From the NCBI GenBank assembly GCA_002451015.1, contig DKBB01000408.1, forward strand, positions 1-12,612: a stretch of 12,612 nt of DNA, given 5' to 3'. Shown piece after piece: positions 1 through 6,845 of the stretch. The translations under genes and the position numbers were made by a program. Position 1 is the first letter of the stretch. Each line of letters starts with the position of its first letter. Under the pieces are notes generated by a model. It was not told where the DNA came from. It searched no databases and saw only the letters and a list, made by a program, of their open reading frames with translations. This stretch comes from Acidobacteria bacterium UBA6911 (GTDB lineage: Bacteria > Acidobacteriota > UBA6911).

Positions 1-339
1 GAGGAGATCGTCGGCGAGATTCGCGACGAACACGACACCGAGATCGATGCGGTTCGTGAACTGAGTCCCAATCACTACTCCGTCGAGGGAAACCTGCCTG
101 TTAAGGATTTTAATCGCTTTTTTGATAACAAAATTCCGGAAGCGCCGGGTTACTCGACACTGGCTGGATACCTGGAGTTTCTGGCAGGGCGCCTCCTGCT
201 GGAAGGGGAGAGCCTGCAGTATCAGGATTTTGTTTTCAAAATTGAAAAGGTGGAAGGATATCGGATTATTTCGGTTCGCGTCCGCCCACTGCCTCACCAC
301 ACCGACACTTCAGAAAAACGGGGACATAATACTTTGTAG
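1..339 (+). CDS. CorC/HlyC-type CBS-domain transporter-associated protein, C-terminal part
   Basis: The frame is open from base 1 and ends at TAG 337-339, giving 112 residues of a protein whose 5' part lies outside the window. The first residues (EEIVGEIRDEHD) match the linker that follows the second CBS domain in CorC/TlyC/HlyC proteins. The rest, with LAGYLEFLAGRLLLEGE and a closing beta-rich stretch (FKIEKVEGYRIISVRV), fits the CorC_HlyC (transporter-associated) domain, which caps CNNM/CorC-like membrane proteins implicated in Mg/Co efflux and also soluble CBS proteins. Whether this one carries the N-terminal DUF21 membrane domain cannot be seen. The last six codons and the stop fall inside the left arm and loop of the following terminator. 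Family assignment is good; the transported ion is unknown. Confidence 0.85.
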   Translation, partial: EEIVGEIRDEHDTEIDAVRELSPNHYSVEGNLPVKDFNRFFDNKIPEAPGYSTLAGYLEFLAGRLLLEGESLQYQDFVFKIEKVEGYRIISVRVRPLPHHTDTSEKRGHNTL

Positions 340-367
340 CGTAATGAAGCATTATGCCCCCGTTTTT
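314..367. terminator. Bidirectional Rho-independent terminator between corC-like gene and hemL
   Basis: Two 17-nt arms, 314-330 (AAAAACGGGGACATAAT) and 351-367 (ATTATGCCCCCGTTTTT), are complementary with one A/C mismatch, and the intervening loop is 20 nt. The outer A/T runs give a T-tract on both strands, so the hairpin can end the + strand corC-like transcript and the minus-strand hemB-hemL transcript. It begins inside the corC-like reading frame and stops 2 bp before the hemL stop codon. A second, shorter hairpin is possible inside it: 339-345 pairs with 351-357 (one G-U pair, 5-nt loop), competing for the same right arm. Confidence 0.85.
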
Positions 368-368
368 A

Positions 369-1661
369 TTATAATGACTCCGCCACTGCCTCGAAAGCCG
401 TCCGCGCCACCTGTAGTGTGGTCTGAATATCTTTTGTGGTATGAGCCATGGATAAAAAGCAGGTTTCGAATTGAGACGGCGGGAAGTAAATGCCCTCTTT
501 CAACAGGGCATGGAAGAACTTGCCGTACAATCCCGTCTTGCTTGTCTTGGCGGATAAATAGTCGGTGACCGGAGAATCGTTGAAGAAGACAGTGAACATG
601 GAGCCGATGGTGTTAATCTTAACCGGGACTCCAGCCTGGTCCGCGGCTTTCTCCAATCCGGAAACAAGATTCTGCGTCATGCGCTCCAGTTTCTGGTAAT
701 TACTCGCTTTCTTCAGCGCCTTCAGTGTTGCGATCCCGGCAGCCACCGCAAGAGGATTTCCAGAGAGAGTGCCGGCCTGGTACACGGGGCCTTCAGGCGC
801 GATCCATTTCATTATCTCCCGATGGCCTCCGTAGGCTCCGATCGGGAGGCCTCCGCCGATGATTTTCCCGAGGCAGGTGATATCCGGTTTCAGTTTGAGC
901 AGTTGCTGGGCTCCTCCGTAGGACAGGCGGAATCCTGTAATCACTTCATCAAAAATCAAGAGAACCCCATGTTCCCGGGTGAGTTTGCGCACACGCTGCA
1001 GGAAGCCTTTCGCGGGCAGGACGGTACCCATATTCCCGGCAACCGGTTCGAGGATTACCGCGGCGACCTCGGCGCGGTTTTGATTAAGAACATCTTCGAG
1101 TGTGTCGGGATCGTTGTACGGAACCGAAATCGTATAATTGGAATCCTGCGGTACGATTCCCGGGCTGTCCGGCAAGCCGAGGGTAGCCACACCGGAGCCT
1201 GCCTTAACAAGGAGGCTGTCCACATGCCCGTGGTAGCATCCGTCGAATTTGATGATCTTATGCCGGCCTGTAAATGCCCGTGCCAGCCGCACGGCGCTCA
1301 TCGTGGCTTCGGTTCCGGAATTGACAAGCCGGACCTTGTCGATGGACGGAATAGCTTCGGCGATCATTTCCGCAAGCACCACCTCGCTTTCCGTCGAAGC
1401 GCCGAAACTGGTTCCCAGCGCAATCTGCTTCTGTAGAGCCGCCTGGATTTTAGGGTAACAATGGCCGAGGATGAGCGGGCCCCAGGATCCGAGATATTCG
1501 ATGTACGTATTCCCGTCTATGTCCTTGATGCGGCACCCTTGGCCGGATTTAATGAAACGGGGATGGCCGCCGACACTATGGAAAGCGCGAACGGGGCTGT
1601 TTACGCCTCCGGGTATTCGCTGCTGGGCTCTTGAAAAAAGGAGTTTCGATTTACGGTTCAT
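369..1661 (-). CDS. hemL: Glutamate-1-semialdehyde 2,1-aminomutase (GSA-AT)
   Basis: PLP-dependent class III aminotransferase-fold enzyme that converts glutamate-1-semialdehyde into 5-aminolevulinate in the C5 pathway of tetrapyrrole synthesis; cytosolic. The chosen start gives 430 residues, the usual family length. Visible landmarks: N-terminal IPGGVNSPVRAF (16-27), the PLP phosphate-site stretch NSGTEATMSA (114-123), CYHGH (142-146), EPVAGN (205-210), DEVITGF (238-244) and the Schiff-base lysine K266 in CLGKIIGGGLP. The ATG at 1661 is preferred because a GGAG motif lies 8 nt upstream and the family N-terminus begins there. An in-frame TTG at 1697 would add 12 non-conserved residues. It lies 58 bp downstream of hemB on the same strand, probably in one operon, so the product of this enzyme is the substrate of its neighbour. 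Nothing looks broken. Confidence 0.97.
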   Translation of the reverse strand: MNRKSKLLFSRAQQRIPGGVNSPVRAFHSVGGHPRFIKSGQGCRIKDIDGNTYIEYLGSWGPLILGHCYPKIQAALQKQIALGTSFGASTESEVVLAEMIAEAIPSIDKVRLVNSGTEATMSAVRLARAFTGRHKIIKFDGCYHGHVDSLLVKAGSGVATLGLPDSPGIVPQDSNYTISVPYNDPDTLEDVLNQNRAEVAAVILEPVAGNMGTVLPAKGFLQRVRKLTREHGVLLIFDEVITGFRLSYGGAQQLLKLKPDITCLGKIIGGGLPIGAYGGHREIMKWIAPEGPVYQAGTLSGNPLAVAAGIATLKALKKASNYQKLERMTQNLVSGLEKAADQAGVPVKINTIGSMFTVFFNDSPVTDYLSAKTSKTGLYGKFFHALLKEGIYFPPSQFETCFLSMAHTTKDIQTTLQVARTAFEAVAESL

Positions 1662-1719
1662 TGGGCGCGCTCCAATCGGGGTAAACAGTGCCGACAAATA
1701 TTGCGTCTGAAAATTATGA

Positions 1720-2694
1720 TCAAGATTCCAAAAGTTTTACCGCTTCCTTTGCAAAATAGGTGAGGATGATATCGGCCCCGGCGCGGCGGATGCCGATTAA
1801 GGATTCCAGCATTGTACGGGGGAGATCCAGCCAACCCATCTGTCCCGCAGCCGTCAGTGCGGAATATTCGCCGCTTACCTGGTAGGCCGCCAGGGGTTGA
1901 GGATACCGGTCTCGAATCGTGCGGATAATATCGAGGTAGGGTCCTGCGGGCTTTACCATCAATATATCTGCGCCTTCGCAAATATCCAGGTCGACTTCCC
2001 TCAAAGCTTCGCGGGCGTTCGCAGGATCCATCTGGTGGCTGCTGCGGTCCCCGAAGGCGGGTGCGGAATCGGCCGCCTCGCGGAAGGGACCGTAATATCC
2101 GGATGCATATTTCACCGCGTAGGACAGAATCGGAACATTGGTGTAGCCATTTCTGTCCAGCAGATTACGAATAGCGCCGACGCGACCGTCCATCATATCC
2201 GAAGGCGCGACAATGTCGGCACCGGCTTTGGCATGGGATAAAGCGGCACGGGCCAGCAGTTCCAGGCTTTCGTCATTATGAATTTCTTCGCCGACGAGGA
2301 CGCCGCAGTGCCCGTGAGACGTGTATTCGCAGAGGCAGACATCCGTGATCACCAGAATCCCGGGAACCTCCCGCTTCAGTGCGCGGACCGCTTCCTGTAC
2401 GATTCCAAATTCATCGTAAGCCGAGGTTGCCCGGTCGTCCTTCCGGTTCGGGATGCCGAACAGCATGATCCCTGAAATCCCAAGGGATTGAATGGATCGT
2501 ACTTCCTCAACCAGCATGTCGATGGACCACTGGTAGTTGTCCGGCATGGAAACGATTTCCTTTTTTACTCCTTCCCCTGGGCAGACAAACAGGGGAAAGA
2601 CCATCTGCTCCGGCGAAAGCCGGGTTTCGGAAACCATTTTTCGCAATAGGGGATTCATCCGAAGCCGCCTGGGTCGTGTTGTCGGGTAGGTCAT
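1720..2694 (-). CDS. hemB: Delta-aminolevulinic acid dehydratase (porphobilinogen synthase)
   Basis: Condenses two 5-aminolevulinate molecules to porphobilinogen; cytosolic, second committed tetrapyrrole step. The product is 324 residues from the ATG at 2694, the normal length, and a GGAGG Shine-Dalgarno sits 9 nt upstream. The frame stays open further upstream to 2916, but that extension has no family character and covers the promoter. Zinc-site cysteines C120, C122 and C130 lie in [15 protein letters not shown], so this is the Zn-dependent form rather than the Mg-dependent aspartate-rich type. Active-site lysines are K195 ([15 protein letters not shown]) and K248 ([12 protein letters not shown]). 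The conserved D-rich MDGRVGAIR and the C-terminal YQVSGEYS are also present. First gene of the hemB-hemL pair; likely driven by the extended -10 promoter at 2759-2767. Confidence 0.98.
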   Translation of the reverse strand: MTYPTTRPRRLRMNPLLRKMVSETRLSPEQMVFPLFVCPGEGVKKEIVSMPDNYQWSIDMLVEEVRSIQSLGISGIMLFGIPNRKDDRATSAYDEFGIVQEAVRALKREVPGILVITDVCLCEYTSHGHCGVLVGEEIHNDESLELLARAALSHAKAGADIVAPSDMMDGRVGAIRNLLDRNGYTNVPILSYAVKYASGYYGPFREAADSAPAFGDRSSHQMDPANAREALREVDLDICEGADILMVKPAGPYLDIIRTIRDRYPQPLAAYQVSGEYSALTAAGQMGWLDLPRTMLESLIGIRRAGADIILTYFAKEAVKLLES

Positions 2695-2758
2695 GAGCCC
2701 CAGCCTCCGTAAAGGATTCACCGCATCGTGCGGCATGGCATCCTTGCACAAGATGCGG

Positions 2759-2788
2759 ATTATACCACAATTGCAGAATCGTTGCCCA
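2759..2788 (-). promoter_or_regulatory. Putative hemB promoter (extended -10)
   Basis: Read on the minus strand there is a perfect TATAAT (2764-2759) preceded by TGG, which makes a TGnTATAAT extended -10. An 18-bp spacer separates it from TGGGCA (2788-2783), which matches the sigma-70 -35 consensus at 4 of 6 positions. The predicted start is near 2752, leaving a leader of about 58 nt before the hemB ATG. That leader contains a small CCGCA-tcg-TGCGG hairpin (2721-2733). The -10 is strong; the assignment is inference from sequence only. Confidence 0.55.
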
Positions 2789-2792
2789 TATG

Positions 2793-2810
2793 CCGGAACT
2801 TCGGTTCCGG
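2793..2810. repeat. Perfect 7-bp inverted repeat with TTCG loop in divergent promoter region
   Basis: CCGGAAC (2793-2799), TTCG, GTTCCGG (2804-2810). On the + strand this would be RNA with a C(UUCG)G tetraloop, a very stable loop class. It sits 5 bp upstream of the hemB -35, so as DNA it could equally be an operator for hemB or for the divergent tilS. No T-tract follows on either strand, so it is not a standard terminator. Confidence 0.5.
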
Positions 2811-3019
2811 GCTGCCGTATTACTTTCTGGTCTTGAAATATGCAATTATAAGAGACTATGGAATATCCGCCGAACGGTTGCGAAACCTGATTAGGTATCC
2901 GCTTCCTGTGTTTCAAACCTTGGCAGATATACAGCCTGTTACACTTTCACCGCGGACTGCTGACGTTTAAAAATGTTGCAGCCTGTGATAGAAGTGAAAA
3001 AATGCTGATCGGATAACTT

Positions 3020-4420
3020 ATGTCAAAGCTGGCCTCTCTGGAAAAGCGTGTTCTCGAAACCATCCGGACTTATCGTATGCTTGTTCCAGGCGAGCGCGCC
3101 GTGGTTGCCGTATCCGGTGGCGCCGATTCCACTGCCCTTCTACTTTGCCTGCACGCCCTGATCCCTCTGCTTGGCTGCAATTTAACGGTTGCCCATTTGA
3201 ATCACTGCCTTCGTGGGAAGGAGGGGGAGGAGGATGAGGCTTTCGTACGCCGCATGAGCGCCGACCTTGGGCTTCCGTATGAAGCGGAGAGTATCGAGGT
3301 TAAAGTGGAGGCGGCTGCCGCAAAGCAGAACCTGGAACAGGTGGCGCGGGAAAAACGGTATGATTTTCTTCGACGTATTGCTGAAAAGTCGGGAGCTCAG
3401 AAGATTGCCGTCGGCCATACCCGGAACGATCAGGCGGAAACGGCCCTTTTTCGCTTCCTTCGCGGAAGCGGGATAGAGGGCCTTTCGGCGATTCACCCGG
3501 TTTTGGACGCTCGGGTGATCCGTCCCATGCTCGAATGTTCCCGTGACAGAATCCTGCAATACCTGAAGCAGCGGGAGTGCGGTTACCGGGAGGATTCCTC
3601 CAACACGGATCTCCGGTACTCCAGGAACCGGATCCGACGGGAGCTAGTTCCCTACCTGGAGAAACACTTCAACCCAAACCTGGTGCCGACTCTGGCCCGG
3701 GAAGCGCTTTTGATGCGTGAAACCTGGTCGCTTGTCAAATCCCAGGCCAAGCGGGCTTTCAATGGGATGGCCCATCCTGTCGAGGATGGAATCGTGATGA
3801 AGATCAAGGCAATCGCAGATTTACATCCGGCTCTTCAGAAACAGGTTCTGCGTTGTGCATTGCGCCATTGTTTCGGATCTCTCAAAGGCATTTCCCTGGC
3901 ACATGTAGAATCCATCCTGTCTCTCTGCAGGCATTCCCAAAGCGGCGGGCGGATTTTATTGCCGCACAATGCCGTAGCCATGCGTGAATTCGACAATCTG
4001 CTGCTGCTGCGGAATGCTCCCGGAGCGACGCCCGGCTTCAGATATGAACTGGAAATACCCGGCCACTGTTATGTCGCGGAAGCGCATGGGAACTTCCACG
4101 CAGAGATTGTCCGGTCTTCGGATCATAAAGCGGAAAAAGACTATAAGGTTTGTGCCTTTTTAGAACCGTCCTTACTGGAAAAGCCTCTCGTCATCCGTTC
4201 CAGGATTTCGGGAGACCGGTATGGAGGCGCAAAATGCCGGAAGGTTAAGAAGATGCTGATTGATGCAAAAATACCTCTGACCCGGCGCAGTGCCTTGCCC
4301 ATGGTGGTTTCCGGCCCGGACGTGATCTGGATTCCGGGTTTCAGGCCGGCCTGGCCCTACAGGTCCCGGAATACATCCGGATCCTCGTTAATGATAACGT
4401 TTCAACTGAATTCTGTATGA
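3020..4420 (+). CDS. tilS: tRNA(Ile)-lysidine synthetase, apparent C-terminal frameshift
   Basis: Ligates lysine to C34 of tRNA-Ile(CAU) in an ATP-dependent reaction, so that it reads AUA; an essential cytosolic tRNA-modification enzyme. The 466-residue frame has the N-type ATP-pyrophosphatase loop SGGADS (32-37), HLNHCLRG (59-66), GHTRNDQAET (132-141) and EDSSNTD..SRNRIR (191-206). A central TilS domain and a C-terminal TilS_C domain follow (about 391-448: GDRYGG, KVKKMLIDAKIPLTRRSALP, VIWIPGF). After AWPYR (agg at 4361) the frame yields non-family residues and stops at 4420. Reading one base back (gtc at 4363) gives VPEYIRILVND, the expected family ending, open to TGA 4480-4482. A lost G at 4362/4363 would explain this, whether as sequencing error or real mutation. 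The ATG at 3020 has only a weak GGA ribosome site, but the N-terminus fits the family. Confidence 0.95.
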   Translation: MSKLASLEKRVLETIRTYRMLVPGERAVVAVSGGADSTALLLCLHALIPLLGCNLTVAHLNHCLRGKEGEEDEAFVRRMSADLGLPYEAESIEVKVEAAAAKQNLEQVAREKRYDFLRRIAEKSGAQKIAVGHTRNDQAETALFRFLRGSGIEGLSAIHPVLDARVIRPMLECSRDRILQYLKQRECGYREDSSNTDLRYSRNRIRRELVPYLEKHFNPNLVPTLAREALLMRETWSLVKSQAKRAFNGMAHPVEDGIVMKIKAIADLHPALQKQVLRCALRHCFGSLKGISLAHVESILSLCRHSQSGGRILLPHNAVAMREFDNLLLLRNAPGATPGFRYELEIPGHCYVAEAHGNFHAEIVRSSDHKAEKDYKVCAFLEPSLLEKPLVIRSRISGDRYGGAKCRKVKKMLIDAKIPLTRRSALPMVVSGPDVIWIPGFRPAWPYRSRNTSGSSLMITFQLNSV

Positions 4421-4532
4421 ATGTACTGCAGGAGGGCGGTCTTATCGGTTGCATGTGGAAAAGAACATCTTATACTGATTGATGAGACAGTTTTTCTGGC
4501 TCTGCCGAGAATCTGGCTTGTGGCAGGAATAG

Positions 4533-4577
4533 AAACCGGGAATTATTAAGACAGGAAACAACGACGATTCCCGGTTT
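4533..4577. repeat. Perfect 11-bp inverted repeat upstream of ftsH promoter
   Basis: AAACCGGGAAT (4533-4543) and ATTCCCGGTTT (4567-4577) are exact reverse complements around a 23-nt loop. No T-tract follows on either strand, so a Rho-independent terminator is unlikely. It could be an mRNA 3'-end stabiliser for tilS or a site acting on the ftsH promoter about 60 bp downstream. Function unknown. Confidence 0.5.
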
Positions 4578-4634
4578 GAGGGATACGGCTTCCGACTTCT
4601 TGAGAGGGAATTGATGGAATAAACGGTCAATTCC

Positions 4635-4663
4635 ATGAAAATACGGGAGATATTTGTTATAAT
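4635..4663 (+). promoter_or_regulatory. Putative ftsH promoter (extended -10)
   Basis: A perfect TATAAT (4658-4663) is preceded by TGT, giving TGnTATAAT, with a 17-bp spacer to ATGAAA (4635-4640; 4 of 6 to the -35 consensus). The expected start near 4670 leaves an 87-nt leader that contains a 10-bp hairpin. The -35 overlaps the right arm of a 7-bp inverted repeat (4614-4636), a possible operator. I see no sigma-32-type promoter, which drives ftsH in enterobacteria. Confidence 0.6.
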
Positions 4664-4692
4664 TATGCACGAGCGCTTTGTGAGGACTGTAC

Positions 4693-4719
4693 CGATTTGG
4701 GGTGTTTTGCCCTAAGTCG
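4693..4719 (+). promoter_or_regulatory. Leader hairpin in ftsH 5' UTR
   Basis: CGATTTGGGG (4693-4702) and CCCTAAGTCG (4710-4719) form a continuous 10-bp RNA stem (two G-U pairs) around a 7-nt TGTTTTG loop. Flanking GTAC tetramers (4689-4692 and 4729-4732) could add an outer stem. There is no T-tract afterwards, so it is not a terminator. It lies about 25 nt upstream of the Shine-Dalgarno GGGAGGT (4744-4750). That SD also overlaps a CTCCCGGGAG palindrome (4739-4748). Stability or translational control of ftsH mRNA is possible; a role is inference. Confidence 0.5.
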
Positions 4720-4757
4720 TAGGAGCAGGTACGAAGAACTCCCGGGAGGTTTCTCTT

Positions 4758-6680
4758 TTGAGCACCAACTTAAAAAATATACTTGTGTGGTTGGCGATCG
4801 TCGTATCGCTGATCCTTTTATGGCAATTATTCTACAATATTAAAGACGTAAATGTTGAAGAACGGGATTTCACCACCTTCTATCAGGATGTAAATTCGAA
4901 GAAGATCAAATCCGTGACGATTATGGGTGAAGACCTTGATGGTGAGGACTTTGACGGCAAGAAGTTCAAGACTACCATTCCCGCCGAGGCCAGTTGGGAT
5001 CTGGTCCAAGATCTTCAAAAGAACAACGTCCTGGTCAAGATTGAGAAATCCTCCAACAACTCCCTGATGTACGTCTTCCTGTCCTCCTGGCTCCCGTTTA
5101 TCCTGTTGATCGGCTTCTGGATTTTTCTCATGCGGCAGATGCAGAGCGGCGGCAACAAGGCCCTCTCCTTCGGAAAAAGCCGAGCAAGACTGATGTCCAG
5201 CCAGCAGAAAAAAATCACATTTAAAGATGTTGCCGGCGTTGAAGAGGCAAAAGAAGAACTGACCGAGATAATCGAGTTCCTGAAAGAACCCCAGAAATTT
5301 CAAAAGCTGGGCGGTCGCATACCCAAAGGCGTTCTGCTCATGGGGCCGCCGGGAACCGGCAAGACGCTTCTTGCGCGCAGTATAGCCGGAGAGGCGAACG
5401 TACCGTTTTTCTCGATAAGCGGATCGGATTTTGTGGAGATGTTTGTCGGTGTGGGCGCAAGCCGGGTCCGGGACCTCTTCGAACAGGGGAAAAAGAATGC
5501 GCCGTGCATTATCTTTATCGATGAAATCGATGCAGTGGGTCGGCATCGTGGAGCCGGTCTTGGCGGCGGTCACGATGAGAGGGAACAGACCCTGAACCAG
5601 CTTCTGGTGGAAATGGACGGGTTCGAGTCCAATGACGGCGTGATTCTGATCGCCGCGAGCAACCGTCCGGATGTACTGGATCCCGCACTACTTCGACCGG
5701 GACGGTTCGATCGACAGGTTGTTGTCCCTCTGCCCGATATCCGCGGGCGGGAAGGCATTTTAAAAGTCCACACGCGCAAGATCCCTATTTCAGATGACGT
5801 GGAGATATCCGTCATCGCCCGGGGGACTCCCGGATTTTCCGGCGCGGCTCTTGCGAACCTCGTGAACGAAGCCGCACTGAATGCGGCCCGGTACAGCAGA
5901 AAACTGGTTGCGATGAGCGACTTCGAAGGAGCCAAGGACAAGGTCCTAATGGGCAAGGAACGCAAGTCCATGGTTATCACCGAGAAGGACAAGAAGGTTA
6001 CCGCGTATCACGAAGCAGGGCATGCCCTGGTTGCTTATATGGTTCCCGGAAGCGACCCTTTGCACAAGGTGACCATCATCCCCCGAGGCATGGCCCTCGG
6101 ATTGACGCAGCAGCTTCCTGAGACGGACAAGCATAATTACACGAAGGAATTTGTCGAGGGGCAGATTGCCATATTGATGGGCGGCCGCTGTGCCGAGAAG
6201 ATGTTTCTTGACCAGGAAACAACCGGGGCGGCCAACGACATCGAAGTGGCGACCGAGCGAGCGCGAAAAATGGTGACCGAATGGGGCATGAGTCCCGAAA
6301 TGGGGCCTCTGGCTTTCGGGAAAAAAGAAGAGCAGATTTTTCTCGGCAGGGAAATTGCGCAGCATCGCGATTACAGCGAGGACACGGCAATCCGGATCGA
6401 CCACGAGGTCAAGCGGATCGTGGAAGAAGGTTATTCCCTTGCCTGGAAGACACTGGAAAACAACCGGGAAACTCTCGTACGTCTGGCCGAATCTCTCCTG
6501 GAATTTGAAACCCTGGATAGCTGCGACATCGAGGCGATCATTAAAGGGCAACCTTTAAAAACGAAAACGGCGATCTCTTCGGATTCCGACTCCGAAGGAA
6601 AACCGGAGAAGGAAAAGCCGTCGGAAGACGCATCATTGCCCCAGCTTATCAATCCTAAAGGAAAACCCGCTCCGGCCTAA
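4758..6680 (+). CDS. ftsH: ATP-dependent zinc metalloprotease FtsH
   Basis: Membrane-anchored hexameric AAA+ protease that extracts and degrades membrane and short-lived cytosolic proteins. At 640 residues it has normal length. Order of parts: transmembrane helix 1 (about 7-26), a small periplasmic domain, transmembrane helix 2 (about 104-126), Walker A GPPGTGKT (196-203), pore-loop FVG (229-231), Walker [10 protein letters not shown] (251-259), the second region of homology with arginine fingers R313/R316, and the zinc-site HEAGH (418-422) with the third ligand D494 in TGAANDIE. The charged, low-complexity tail (about 585-640, rich in S, E, K and P) is typical and variable. The start is TTG at 4758, supported by GGGAGGT (4744-4750) 7 nt upstream and by the family N-terminus; no ATG is available there. 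Own promoter proposed at 4635-4663. Confidence 0.98.
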   Translation: MSTNLKNILVWLAIVVSLILLWQLFYNIKDVNVEERDFTTFYQDVNSKKIKSVTIMGEDLDGEDFDGKKFKTTIPAEASWDLVQDLQKNNVLVKIEKSSNNSLMYVFLSSWLPFILLIGFWIFLMRQMQSGGNKALSFGKSRARLMSSQQKKITFKDVAGVEEAKEELTEIIEFLKEPQKFQKLGGRIPKGVLLMGPPGTGKTLLARSIAGEANVPFFSISGSDFVEMFVGVGASRVRDLFEQGKKNAPCIIFIDEIDAVGRHRGAGLGGGHDEREQTLNQLLVEMDGFESNDGVILIAASNRPDVLDPALLRPGRFDRQVVVPLPDIRGREGILKVHTRKIPISDDVEISVIARGTPGFSGAALANLVNEAALNAARYSRKLVAMSDFEGAKDKVLMGKERKSMVITEKDKKVTAYHEAGHALVAYMVPGSDPLHKVTIIPRGMALGLTQQLPETDKHNYTKEFVEGQIAILMGGRCAEKMFLDQETTGAANDIEVATERARKMVTEWGMSPEMGPLAFGKKEEQIFLGREIAQHRDYSEDTAIRIDHEVKRIVEEGYSLAWKTLENNRETLVRLAESLLEFETLDSCDIEAIIKGQPLKTKTAISSDSDSEGKPEKEKPSEDASLPQLINPKGKPAPA

Positions 6681-6712
6681 TTTTCCCTTCGGCCGATACG
6701 CTTATCCATTGA

Positions 6713-6734
6713 GCCGGACGGGGTGCCCGCCGGC
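6713..6734 (+). terminator. GC-rich hairpin after ftsH (possible weak terminator or stabiliser)
   Basis: GCCGG-a-CGGG (6713-6722) pairs with CCCG-CCGGC (6726-6734): nine G-C pairs with one bulged A and a GTG triloop, 33 bp after the ftsH stop. The following bases (AATTGC) are not a T-tract, so intrinsic termination would be inefficient. It may instead protect the ftsH mRNA 3' end while allowing read-through into folP. Confidence 0.35.
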
Positions 6735-6845
6735 AATTGCTATACATTTAAAGGGTCCGGGCTTCGAGATCCGGATATCGGGGTGACGACCGTTGCATGC
6801 CGTGTTTGATTCACATGTGACTGAAACCCGGCGCCTGTGAACACT

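Larger units (their letters stand above)
2695..3019. other. Divergent intergenic region hemB / tilS (325 bp)
   Basis: Non-coding region between the divergently transcribed hemB and tilS. It holds the hemB Shine-Dalgarno, leader hairpin and promoter, and the TTCG-loop inverted repeat. I looked on the + strand for a tilS promoter: AT-rich -10-like hexamers occur (TATAAG at 2847-2852, TATACA at 2928-2933), but none has a plausible -35 at 16-18 bp. An 80-codon + strand open frame here (2728-2970) and the upstream extension of the hemB frame have no recognisable protein character. Confidence 0.6.
4421..4757. other. Intergenic region tilS-ftsH (337 bp)
   Basis: The first 62 bp (to 4482) would be the restored tilS tail if the frameshift is an artefact. 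The rest holds, in order, an 11-bp inverted repeat (4533-4577), a 7-bp inverted repeat ATGGAAT/ATTCCAT (4614-4620 / 4630-4636), a promoter (4635-4663), a leader hairpin (4693-4719) and the ftsH Shine-Dalgarno. No hpt gene is present, although hpt often sits between tilS and ftsH in other bacteria. A T5 run at 4491-4495 follows only a 4-bp ACTG/CAGT stem, too weak to call a terminator. Short minus-strand open frames here look like chance. Confidence 0.6.

Noticed and set aside
822..1436. A 204-codon + strand open frame opposite hemL
   Set aside because: Antisense to intact, well-conserved hemL; no family character and no ribosome site worth noting.
2695..2916. 74-codon N-terminal extension of hemB
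   Set aside because: HemB proteins start at the ATG at 2694 with a good GGAGG. The extension would span the promoter and inverted repeat and has no HemB-like sequence.
4421..4757. A missed hpt gene between tilS and ftsH
   Set aside because: No frame of adequate length exists in the 337-bp gap and no phosphoribosyltransferase motif is present. The open continuation to 4482 is better explained as the shifted tilS end.
4827..5573. A 248-codon open frame on the minus strand inside ftsH
   Set aside because: It lies opposite the conserved FtsH coding region, has no recognisable domain, and its openness follows from the codon bias of the real gene. The same applies to the long minus-strand frames opposite folP, cdaA, cdaR and mfd (for example 10447-11448).
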